From the NCBI GenBank assembly GCA_002773755.1, contig PFAG01000012.1, positions 1 through 16,184 on the forward strand: a stretch of 16,184 nucleotides of DNA, given 5' to 3'. A program made the translations under genes and the position numbers. Under the pieces are notes generated by a model that was not told the origin of the DNA, searched no databases, and saw only the letters and a list, made by a program, of their open reading frames with translations. Origin of the DNA: Candidatus Colwellbacteria bacterium CG10_big_fil_rev_8_21_14_0_10_41_28. Its GTDB lineage: Bacteria > Patescibacteriota > Minisyncoccia > UBA6257 > Colwellbacteraceae. Of this stretch, positions 1 through 5,405 are shown piece by piece (position 1 is the stretch's first letter; the number at the start of each line of letters is the position of its first letter).

Positions 1-24
1 CTAATAATTATATGCCCTATACCC

Positions 25-498
25 CTATTCTTTAAAATTGATCTTAACGGAATCGTTATTATTGATTCCATATTTATCTACAGATCCAGCTCTTAACTCC
101 AAAATCTTATCAACGGACTCTGGTGAAGTGTATACATCTAGCTTAATTGTAGCCACACCTGGCTGAGGTTGAACATTCTTGTTAAAGCCAACAACTCTCC
201 CATCTCTGACCCAAACTATATCGATTGGAATCTCCATCCCCCTCATCCAAATCCTCCTCTTACTATACCCATCAAAAAGAAAAAGCATCCCACCATTTTC
301 AGAAAGACTATCTCTCCCACCAAGACCTCTTTGCCTTTTATTAATAGTGTCAGCTATATCTAAATAAAATTTATTATCTCCTATAACTATCTCCGCCTCC
401 TTATACGCGGAAGCGGCATTCTTACCTATTCTAATAACCGCTAATCCTAAAATGGCAATTACGAAAATAAGAATTAAGTACATGCTTCTATTTAACAT
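25..498 (-). CDS. DUF192 family protein, membrane-anchored
   Basis: The 157-residue product begins with one hydrophobic segment (about residues 6-24), likely a signal anchor or uncleaved signal peptide, followed by a DUF192 domain from about residue 36 to the end. Recognisable parts are the RGLGGR block near residue 57, the GGMLFLFD strand, the RIWMRGMEIPIDIVWV block, and the closing ILELRAGSVDKYGI segment. DUF192 proteins are small, usually exported beta-rich domains whose biochemical role is not settled; nothing here gives a substrate. The ATG directly follows the TAG stop of the RNA methyltransferase gene with no gap, so the two are almost certainly co-transcribed and translationally coupled. 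A second ATG five codons in is an alternative start that keeps the hydrophobic segment. No terminator is visible in the 24 bases left of the stop. Confidence 0.85.
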   Translation of the reverse strand: MLNRSMYLILIFVIAILGLAVIRIGKNAASAYKEAEIVIGDNKFYLDIADTINKRQRGLGGRDSLSENGGMLFLFDGYSKRRIWMRGMEIPIDIVWVRDGRVVGFNKNVQPQPGVATIKLDVYTSPESVDKILELRAGSVDKYGINNNDSVKINFKE

Positions 499-963
499 CT
501 ATCTATATTTAACCCTGTATCCAACAATTCCGAAAGCGATAGCCACATTTAATGATTCTTTTTTTCCACCCATAGGAATCTCCAAAACTTTATCTGCCTT
601 TTTAAGAATGTTAGTCGGAATGCCAGAGACCTCCCCTCCCATAACAAGAGCTATCTTCCTCTTTTTCGTCTTAAATTTATGATATTCAATCGAATCCTTG
701 TATTGCTCAACAGCAACAATTAAATACCCTTCTTTCTTCAGCTCATCAATAGTCTTTCCAGTTGAAACATTTTTCTCATAATCGATATTCCTCTCTGCAC
801 CCAAAGAAACCTTTATAAACTGCTCTCTATAATGACCAAGTTGATCTATTGGAGCGGGAGTAATCCCACAAAGATATATCTTATCCACCCCCAATCCATC
901 AGCTGTTCTAAAAATAGAGGCCACATTATGAACACTCCTTATATTGTGCAAAACAACAACCAT
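499..963 (-). CDS. SpoU/TrmH-family RNA 2'-O-methyltransferase
   Basis: The 154-residue product is a minimal SPOUT (trefoil-knot) methyltransferase. The three SpoU motifs are visible: NIRSVHNVASIFRTAD at about residues 7-22 (conserved Asn and Arg), ALVMGGEVSGIP at about 109-120, and LEIPMGGKKESLNVAIAFGI at about 129-148, which forms the knot and the S-adenosylmethionine pocket. Family members methylate a ribose 2'-OH in tRNA or rRNA. There is no extra N-terminal substrate-binding domain, as in TrmL-like and many short TrmH-like enzymes, so the target (tRNA or rRNA) cannot be assigned from sequence. The gene heads a two-gene unit with the DUF192 gene. No Shine-Dalgarno is present. A TG-n-TATGAT extended -10 box lies just upstream, predicting a nearly leaderless mRNA. 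Confidence 0.92.
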   Translation of the reverse strand: MVVVLHNIRSVHNVASIFRTADGLGVDKIYLCGITPAPIDQLGHYREQFIKVSLGAERNIDYEKNVSTGKTIDELKKEGYLIVAVEQYKDSIEYHKFKTKKRKIALVMGGEVSGIPTNILKKADKVLEIPMGGKKESLNVAIAFGIVGYRVKYR

Positions 964-971
964 TAAACATA

Positions 972-980
972 ATCATACCA
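972..980 (-). promoter_or_regulatory. Extended -10 promoter of the methyltransferase gene
   Basis: Reading the minus strand, TATGAT (972-977) is preceded by TG plus one base, an extended -10 element. No convincing -35 is present. A start site about seven bases after the box falls at 965, giving a leader of about two bases before the ATG at 963. There is no Shine-Dalgarno, which agrees with leaderless translation. Confidence 0.45.
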
Positions 981-1002
981 AATAAGCCTCGTATAAATGA
1001 AA

Positions 1003-1022
1003 AACCGACCCTTTTGGGGTCG
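1003..1022 (-). terminator. Intrinsic terminator closing the 1095-1673 unit
   Basis: An 8-bp stem ACCGACCC/GGGTCGGT with a 4-5 base loop is followed, on the minus strand, by TTTTTCATTT. It sits between the stop of the GC-rich gene at 1095 and the methyltransferase promoter. Two further small hairpins precede it on the minus strand: one closed by CTGTTCT/AGAACAG (about 1024-1042) and one by GGGGT/ACCCC (about 1052-1066). Confidence 0.75.
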
Positions 1023-1094
1023 GTCTGTTCTTGGGAGGAGAACAGTAGGGGGGTATTGCACCCCTATCTATCCTCCAACCAAGAAGGGTTGTGG

Positions 1095-1673
1095 CTAAGC
1101 GATTCTGGTTGCCCTCACAGAGTCTCCGTGAATCGCCCTTGCGGAAAGAGACCTGAGTCTCGCGCGCTCTCCATAGGAATGGAGAAAGGCTTCATGGGTC
1201 TGAACGATCTGAGCCCTGAGCTCAGAGACCGCAGACTTCATGACACGAACCTCATCCCGAGGACACCCAGAAGGCAGGGGGCCAGTGAAGGCCACCCTCT
1301 CTTGCCCCGAGAAACATGCTCGCACCGCCAGAACTTCTCCCTTATTGAGAAAATCTGGCTGGGACCGAAGAGAGAGCTTCGCATGAAGTCCGCGGACAGA
1401 AGTCTCGCGATACTCGATCCAGCTCTTCTTCGGAACAGGGAGGGCAACAATGATGCTGCCTCCCCTGAGCGTGTGGCACCTCCGCCAGTAGTCGAAACTG
1501 GCCCTCTTCTGCTCCTTGATCAGAAGATCGATGGCAGTCTCGGCCATGGTGGTAACCCACTCGGGAAAGCGATAAAACCAGTTGAACTTCTCATCCTTCG
1601 TTCCCAATGGAACGAAGACGAGATTTGGCACTGGCTCGCCAAACATCGCTAGCTCTTTAATGTACTGAGACAC
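1095..1673 (-). CDS. Hypothetical protein, GC-rich island gene
   Basis: I do not recognise the family of this 192-residue product. It has no obvious signal peptide or membrane span. The middle is mixed (VPNLVFVPLG, SIIVALPVP), and the C-terminal third is rich in Arg, Ser and Ala. Evidence that this strand is the coding one: a GTG start with a Shine-Dalgarno GGAGG eight bases upstream (1682-1686), a near-consensus promoter (1750-1778) and an intrinsic terminator (1003-1022), all in the minus orientation. An overlapping long plus-strand reading frame begins inside that terminator and has no such signals, so I treat it as a shadow. Base composition is much richer in G+C than its neighbours (38 of 60 bases at 1261-1320), suggesting acquisition by transfer or an unusual expression class. 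Function unknown. Confidence 0.7.
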   Translation of the reverse strand: MSQYIKELAMFGEPVPNLVFVPLGTKDEKFNWFYRFPEWVTTMAETAIDLLIKEQKRASFDYWRRCHTLRGGSIIVALPVPKKSWIEYRETSVRGLHAKLSLRSQPDFLNKGEVLAVRACFSGQERVAFTGPLPSGCPRDEVRVMKSAVSELRAQIVQTHEAFLHSYGERARLRSLSARAIHGDSVRATRIA

Positions 1674-1749
1674 TGGGGCAACCTCCTATACATCGGCCCC
1701 TCTTTTTCAAAACCGCAGTCACCGTCAGCGCAACGAACTACGGACTTTT

Positions 1750-1778
1750 TTTATAACACTTATATAAATATTTGTAAA
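1750..1778 (-). promoter_or_regulatory. Sigma70-type promoter of the 1095-1673 gene
   Basis: On the minus strand TTTACA (1773-1778), a 17-base spacer, and TATAAA (1750-1755) match the -35/-10 pattern at ideal spacing. The predicted start near 1743 gives a leader of about 69 bases before the GTG at 1673. The -35 box lies within the T-rich tail of the preceding terminator, so the two transcription units abut. Confidence 0.7.
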
Positions 1779-1785
1779 ATGAAAA

Positions 1786-1843
1786 AGCGCATGGCTGGCC
1801 CAGTCTGTCTATATCTCAAGTCAGACTGGGCCTTCCACGCGCT
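1786..1843 (-). terminator. Large bipartite terminator hairpin of the 2443-1923 unit
   Basis: On the minus strand a 9-bp outer stem (1835-1843 with 1786-1794), a 2x2 internal loop (AA/AG) and a perfect 11-bp inner stem GGCCCAGTCTG/CAGACTGGGCC (1822-1832 with 1797-1807) enclose a 14-base loop. A TTTTTCATTTT tract follows. The outer stem contains one pair that is G-U on the minus strand but A-C on the plus strand, which supports minus-strand transcription. Confidence 0.75.
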
Positions 1844-1860
1844 CACTTCCTTTTGAAGAC

Positions 1861-1901
1861 GGGGAGCCAGTGTCTGTGACCACAGACACCACAGTTTCCC
1901 C
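1861..1901 (-). other. RNA hairpin in the 3' untranslated region
   Basis: An 8-bp stem GTGTCTGT/ACAGACAC (1870-1877 and 1882-1889, four-base loop) lies inside an outer GGGGA/TCCCC pairing (1861-1865 and 1897-1901). It sits between the stop of the 74-residue gene at 1923 and the terminator at 1786-1843. Its position suggests a stabilising or processing element; the role is not known. Confidence 0.5.
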
Positions 1902-1922
1902 ATATTCTCTTGAAAAAATGGA

Positions 1923-2147
1923 TCACTGATTCCTCCCCAAATATTCCTTTGCGCTCATCGTGTCTTCCCCCAACTCCACGAAAAACGAACGCTCGTTCTT
2001 CGGTTTGGTCAGCTCATCAGGGGGATGTAGACGCCCACACTCAGGAGCACCACAGAAATGATACCCCCTTCTCATGAAGTGGAGACGCGCGCATATGCGT
2101 GCCACCAAAAGGATCACTGCCACTGCAATACCCAGAACAAGAAACAT
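1923..2147 (-). CDS. Small single-pass membrane protein with Cys/His motif
   Basis: The 74-residue product has an N-terminal hydrophobic segment (about residues 2-19), then a basic stretch and a short motif HFCGAPECGRLH at about residues 29-40, with two Cys and two His that could bind a metal. The rest is charged. I do not recognise the family. I start it at the ATG at 2147 because GGAGGAG stands at the right distance upstream; a longer GTG start at 2180 would lie inside a stable hairpin and has no Shine-Dalgarno. Its composition is GC-rich like the neighbouring 2231-2443 gene, with which it is probably co-transcribed from the promoter at 2524-2552. The stop is TGA. Confidence 0.6.
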   Translation of the reverse strand: MFLVLGIAVAVILLVARICARLHFMRRGYHFCGAPECGRLHPPDELTKPKNERSFFVELGEDTMSAKEYLGRNQ

Positions 2148-2167
2148 CTGCTCCTCCAGATGGTAAG

Positions 2168-2197
2168 GTGGGCCGCGCACTTTCGCACGCGGCCCAC
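2168..2197 (-). other. Intergenic hairpin with GNRA-type tetraloop
   Basis: On the minus strand a 10-bp GC stem GTGGGCCGCG/CGCGGCCCAC continues through U-G, G-U and C-G pairs to a GAAA tetraloop, 13 pairs in total. The two wobble pairs exist only on the minus strand. It lies between the two small membrane-protein genes, ending about ten bases before the downstream Shine-Dalgarno, and is not followed by a T tract. It is therefore more likely an mRNA structural or processing element than a terminator. Confidence 0.6.
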
Positions 2198-2230
2198 AGC
2201 TGAATGTTCTTTCTTATGAACTCCGCAGAC

Positions 2231-2443
2231 CTAGAGGTCCTTGAAGTTCCGGATGTACCAAATGGTCAGGAAGAGAAGGCTCCCGATAGCCCAGACCACA
2301 ACGATGCGGTCGAGAATCGGATTCCTCTCAGCTCCTGCTGACAGATCCATGCCATATCCGACGAGGACGTATACCCCGACGAAAAAGGCGGCGATTGCCA
2401 ACATGTCCATAAACCATCCGCCGGAAGAGTTCTTCTGATCCAC
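2231..2443 (-). CDS. Small two-span membrane protein
   Basis: The 70-residue product has two predicted membrane spans (about residues 13-31 and 46-63) separated by a short polar turn, and a charged C-terminus. It resembles no family I can name. The GTG start is supported by AGGAGG six bases upstream, and by a near-consensus promoter with a leader of about 73 bases. It is the first gene of the two-gene unit that ends at the 1786-1843 terminator. GC-rich codon choice separates it from the AT-leaning flanks. Its pairing with another small membrane protein suggests that the two act together at the membrane, but that is inference only. Confidence 0.65.
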   Translation of the reverse strand: MDQKNSSGGWFMDMLAIAAFFVGVYVLVGYGMDLSAGAERNPILDRIVVVWAIGSLLFLTIWYIRNFKDL

Positions 2444-2459
2444 GAGGGACCTCCTAACT

Positions 2460-2517
2460 CCGCCCGCTCACCCCAAGGGGTGGCCCCGGCTCGACAGCAG
2501 CACACTGTCAATTTACT
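2460..2517 (-). promoter_or_regulatory. Structured 5' leader of the 2231-2443 gene
   Basis: The minus-strand leader can form a 7-bp stem TTGACAG/CTGTCGA (2505-2511 with 2491-2497). It then has a CCGGGGCCACCCCTTGGGG tract in which GGGG-CCA-CCCC and CCCC-TT-GGGG hairpins are mutually exclusive. I recognise no known riboswitch class here. Confidence 0.3.
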
Positions 2518-2523
2518 AGTACC

Positions 2524-2552
2524 TTTATACCATATTAAGAAAGATTAGTCAA
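2524..2552 (-). promoter_or_regulatory. Sigma70-type promoter of the two-gene GC-rich unit
   Basis: On the minus strand TTGACT (2547-2552), a 17-base spacer and TATAAA (2524-2529) form a near-consensus promoter, with 10 of 12 hexamer positions matching. The predicted transcription start is near 2517. Confidence 0.75.
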
Positions 2553-2607
2553 CACCAGTCTTTCTTCGGAAAACTTGAATTAAATACCCCTATTCGAAAA
2601 AATAAAG

Positions 2608-2681
2608 TGGTGGACCTAAGGAGAATCGAACTCCTGTCTGCACATTGCGAACGTGCTGTTCTACCACTGAACTATAGGCCC
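2608..2681 (-). tRNA. tRNA-Ala (anticodon CGC)
   Basis: The minus strand folds as a complete 74-base tRNA. It has acceptor stem GGGCCTA/TAGGTCC, D arm GTTC/GAAC, anticodon stem GCACG/TGTGC with loop TTCGCAA, T arm AGGAG/CTCCT with loop TTCGATT, discriminator A, and an encoded CCA. The third acceptor pair is G-U, the alanine identity element, which agrees with anticodon CGC (codon GCG). It begins six bases after the stop of the CCA-adding enzyme gene, so the two are probably co-transcribed. A T-rich stretch (TTTATTTTTT) follows the CCA end. Confidence 0.95.
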
Positions 2682-2687
2682 CTAAAA

Positions 2688-4178
2688 CTACTTTACGAAG
2701 TATTTGTCTTTAATAGCTTTATCTATTCTCTCCTGTGTTTCCCCGGCTATTCTTTTTGCCTCACTAGCCATCTCTCCTAGCTCATCAACCGATTTTTTAA
2801 CCAACTTCTTAGCAGCTACCAAAAGCTTCTTCTTGTCATTCTTCTTTGGATCATCTAGGACCTCTTCTAGAAGAATAGCTAAAATATATCCAATTCTTGG
2901 ACCTGGTTCTAAGTTAAGTTCTTTTATTAGATCATCTCCACTCACCTTCACCTGCTTAACACTAACTGGGTCTTTCTTTGCCTTCTCAATCATTGCCTGA
3001 AGGTGCCTTAATCTATATGGCTGAGCCTTGGGAACACCAGAACCAATTCTGTCTGCCTCCCTCAACTTTATCAAAAAATCAACATTCTCCTCTCCCACTC
3101 TCCTAATAAGTCTTCTCACACCCTTTTCCGTGACAACCTCAGGATCATAGACGAACATATGCTCTCTCACTAAAAGAGAAACTGTTTTAATAATCTCTTT
3201 CGAATACTTGAGTCTCTTTAATATATCTCTAGTCTGTTTCTCTCCCAGATATTGATGCTGATAGAAGGTCCAATCACCCTTTTTACCGCCTCTACTCTTA
3301 TCCCCATTGGGGTCACTCTTCCACTGTCTAACCCCAGTCTTTCCAACATCATGAAAAAGAGAAGCTAACCTTAACTCCAAAGGAAAGTTATTCTCTACCG
3401 CATACTCAAGACTTCTTACGTTGTGCTCAAAGACATCGTATATATGATGTTTGTTCTGCTCCACACCAACACCCTCAGAAAGCTCTGGGATTATTACCTT
3501 CAAGATACCTAGTTCCTCAAGCATTCTTACCCCATCATGGGCATTATCGGTCATGATAAGTTTATTAAACTCATCCTTAGTCCTTTCACTAGCAATGTGT
3601 TCCAAACTCTTAGCCCTACTCTTAATAGCAGCTTTTGTCTTGGCCTCGATCTTAAACCCCAACTGAGCAGAAAGTCTTACTGCTCTCAATATTCTGAGAG
3701 CGTCCTCATCAAACCTCTCCTTAGGATCACCGACTGCTCTGATAGTCTTTTTTTGAAGATCCTCTTGTCCGCCATAGGGGTCGATAGGATTCTCACTATC
3801 TGCTAAATCAAAGGCGATTGCATTAATTGTGAAATCTCTCCTAGAAAGATCTGTTTTTATATCTTTAGAAAACTTAACCTCGTCCGGATGTCTCTTATCA
3901 GAATATTCTGACTCCTCTCTAAAAGTTGTTACTTCAATTATCTTAAGAGAAGGATCTTCAGATTCAGTTTTCACCGCAACCGTTCCAAACTCGTTTTCAT
4001 ATACACTTTCAGGAAAAATTTCCTGAATATCCTCAGGAAGAGCGGCAGTTGCAATATCCCAATCATGAGGGGCTCTTCCGACAAGAAGATCCCTGACGCA
4101 TCCTCCCACTAAATAGGCCTTAAACCCCTTCTTATCTAAGGAGGCACTTATTTCCTGGACTTCTTTAGGTATTTCCAT
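2688..4178 (-). CDS. cca: CCA-adding tRNA nucleotidyltransferase with HD domain
   Basis: The 496-residue product is a class II nucleotidyltransferase of the poly(A) polymerase/CCA-adding family, which builds or repairs the 3' CCA of tRNAs. Visible elements are the nucleotidyltransferase head with VGGCVRDLL at residues 24-32 and metal-binding Asp39 and Asp41 in HDWDIA, the RRDFTINAIA block, the ERFDEDALRILRAVRLS motif near residue 155-171, and an HD domain with LASLFHDVGKTG near residue 271-282. The HD domain would give phosphohydrolase activity as in some bacterial CCA enzymes. The charged Lys-rich C-terminus is typical of the tRNA-binding tail. CCA-adding and A-adding enzymes cannot be separated with certainty here. 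The gene sits between tRNA genes, two of which lack encoded CCA. TATAAT at 4190-4195 predicts a leader of about five bases. Confidence 0.93.
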   Translation of the reverse strand: MEIPKEVQEISASLDKKGFKAYLVGGCVRDLLVGRAPHDWDIATAALPEDIQEIFPESVYENEFGTVAVKTESEDPSLKIIEVTTFREESEYSDKRHPDEVKFSKDIKTDLSRRDFTINAIAFDLADSENPIDPYGGQEDLQKKTIRAVGDPKERFDEDALRILRAVRLSAQLGFKIEAKTKAAIKSRAKSLEHIASERTKDEFNKLIMTDNAHDGVRMLEELGILKVIIPELSEGVGVEQNKHHIYDVFEHNVRSLEYAVENNFPLELRLASLFHDVGKTGVRQWKSDPNGDKSRGGKKGDWTFYQHQYLGEKQTRDILKRLKYSKEIIKTVSLLVREHMFVYDPEVVTEKGVRRLIRRVGEENVDFLIKLREADRIGSGVPKAQPYRLRHLQAMIEKAKKDPVSVKQVKVSGDDLIKELNLEPGPRIGYILAILLEEVLDDPKKNDKKKLLVAAKKLVKKSVDELGEMASEAKRIAGETQERIDKAIKDKYFVK

Positions 4179-4189
4179 TATTAATTCGT

Positions 4190-4211
4190 ATTATAGTATA
4201 AGCATACTATA
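4190..4211. promoter_or_regulatory. Divergent cca / tRNA-Arg promoter with palindrome
   Basis: An 8-bp inverted repeat TATAGTAT/ATACTATA (4192-4199 and 4204-4211, four-base spacer) overlaps a minus-strand TATAAT -10 box (4190-4195) for cca. It also supplies TATAGT-like -10 candidates toward tRNA-Arg at 4213. Symmetry may simply reflect back-to-back promoters, or it could be an operator. Confidence 0.4.
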
Positions 4212-4212
4212 T

Positions 4213-4286
4213 GCGCCCGTAGCTCAACTGGATAGAGTACCTGGCTTCGAACCAGGCGGTTGTAGGTTCGAGTCCTACCGGGCGCA
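4213..4286 (+). tRNA. tRNA-Arg (anticodon TCG)
   Basis: The 74-base sequence folds with acceptor GCGCCCG/CGGGCGC, D arm GCTC/GAGT, anticodon stem CCTGG/CCAGG with loop CTTCGAA, T arm GTAGG/CCTAC, and discriminator A. CCA is not encoded (CAG follows). Anticodon UCG reads CGA and, by wobble, other CGN codons. Confidence 0.95.
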
Positions 4287-4291
4287 CAGAT

Positions 4292-4320
4292 TTGTCTTTA
4301 AAAAGAAGTATATATACAAT
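4292..4320 (+). promoter_or_regulatory. Promoter of tRNA-Lys
   Basis: TTGTCT (4292-4297), a 17-base spacer and TACAAT (4315-4320) stand upstream of the tRNA. The predicted start near 4327 leaves a 5' leader of about seven bases before the mature tRNA. Confidence 0.55.
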
Positions 4321-4333
4321 TATTTTTGCTAAC

Positions 4334-4406
4334 CCGTGCGTAGCTCAATTGGCAGAGCAGCGGCCTCTTAAGCCGTTGGTTGGAGGTTCGAGTCCTCCCG
4401 CGCGGA
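4334..4406 (+). tRNA. tRNA-Lys (anticodon CTT)
   Basis: The 73-base tRNA has acceptor CCGTGCG/CGCGCGG (one U-G pair), D arm GCTC/GAGC, anticodon stem GCGGC/GCCGT with loop CTCTTAA, T arm GGAGG/CCTCC, and discriminator A. CCA is not encoded. The first pair is C1-G72 in place of the more usual G1-C72. Its 3' half is overlapped on the other strand by the end of the 4368-5405 coding sequence. Confidence 0.93.
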
Positions 4407-5405
4407 CAAAACCGCAAGTTTCTCTAGGTAAACATCCCCGTCCTCATCGGTGTGCTCCACTAATCTTCCACGTGTTCTAGAAAGCGGGACAACAACGTCC
4501 TTATCTTTACCCAACTTTTTCCTAACAATCTTACTGGCAGCAGTTAACCTTACAACAGACCCTAGATTCTCTATCCGTTTTGGCAAACCATAACCAGGAC
4601 CATTATCCATACTATATTTCTCATAACCTTCGGCCACCTGAGAATCCTCATCGGTTCTAAAAGTAGAAATCAGATGCTCCTCAATCCAATCCTCAGAATA
4701 ACCATTTTCCTTAAGGATAATTTTTAAAACCTCCAGAGCTGGGTAGCTATTATTTTCAGCAAGTCTTTGTCTAGATTCCGAAGTGTATAGGTGCTTAAAC
4801 CTAGGATCCTCAGAGGCACCACTGTCCTCAACCATCCTATCATGGGGCATTATGTATGCTTCTTTTAAATCATACTCGTAATCAAAAGCCTCACTCTTTT
4901 TGTCACTTTTTAAAAAGGCCACATCACTTCTAGTTAAATCTCCTTGATTTTTACTTCTCGCCATCTGCCTATAGGGAGTTACTTTTGCTAAATAGTCTGC
5001 TGGAAAAGCTATTGCCAGACCTATCAATCCACCAATTCTTTCTCCCTTGAAATTCATTCGAGAGTGAGTTGCGTAACGTGTATAATCGATGTCTGCCAAA
5101 GCGTGACGAGCATCAATCCCCGGCGCCACAAAATGAACAGCGTTTGAATGATCAGCTGTTGTTCTTTTTTCTGATTTTTCTCCAGGCACAACCTTCCCTG
5201 AATGTATTACCTCCTCTCCAAATGGAGTAAAGTGCCAGTATATATTATTGCCGCCCTCTATATTCTCAAAAAAATCTTCTCCTAGTTCTTCAATCGCAGA
5301 TTCAATCTCTTCACGCATCTCATCTGGAACCTCTACGCCCATAGCCTTCAAATCTTCTATAGGGCTCTCATCTTCTTCTAGTCTCTCCAGTGGACTACGT
5401 CTCAT
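4368..5405 (-). CDS. Unknown protein, third gene of TraD-like operon, possible ART-like fold
   Basis: I cannot assign this 345-residue soluble protein to a family. An acidic helical N-terminus (residues 1-50) is followed by YWHFTPFGEEVIHSGKVVPG (about 54-73) and NAVHFVAPG (about 88-96). The order His-x-Thr, a SG-x-(V/I)-P turn, then an HFV strand recalls the ADP-ribosyltransferase/DarT/Tpt1 fold, but I see no confirmed catalytic Glu and hold this loosely. The start overlaps the stop of the upstream ATPase gene by 11 bases, so translation is coupled. The stop lies in the anticodon loop of tRNA-Lys read antisense; the last 12 residues (SAREDSNLQPTA) are encoded by the tRNA complement. The tail is therefore probably not a conserved part of the protein, and the original 3' end may have been lost. 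Confidence 0.75.
   Translation of the reverse strand: MRRSPLERLEEDESPIEDLKAMGVEVPDEMREEIESAIEELGEDFFENIEGGNNIYWHFTPFGEEVIHSGKVVPGEKSEKRTTADHSNAVHFVAPGIDARHALADIDYTRYATHSRMNFKGERIGGLIGLAIAFPADYLAKVTPYRQMARSKNQGDLTRSDVAFLKSDKKSEAFDYEYDLKEAYIMPHDRMVEDSGASEDPRFKHLYTSESRQRLAENNSYPALEVLKIILKENGYSEDWIEEHLISTFRTDEDSQVAEGYEKYSMDNGPGYGLPKRIENLGSVVRLTAASKIVRKKLGKDKDVVVPLSRTRGRLVEHTDEDGDVYLEKLAVLSAREDSNLQPTA

Noticed and set aside
1014..1652. Long plus-strand open frame opposite the 1095-1673 gene
   Set aside because: It starts inside the minus-strand terminator and has no Shine-Dalgarno or promoter. All expression signals are on the minus strand, and GC-rich DNA readily gives long shadow frames.
2005..2030. 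A second CTGATGAG on the minus strand, possible other hammerhead
   Set aside because: No stem II closure followed by GAAA and no pairing stems I or III. It lies in the coding sequence for HPPDELTKPK.
2160..2180. GTG start at 2180 for the 74-residue gene
   Set aside because: It lies inside the 2168-2197 hairpin without a Shine-Dalgarno, while the ATG at 2147 has GGAGGAG at proper spacing.
4292..4480. Plus-strand open frame across tRNA-Lys (CVAQLAEQRPLKPLVGGSSPPARTK)
   Set aside because: This is the well-known spurious translation of a tRNA gene; the DNA is tRNA-Lys.
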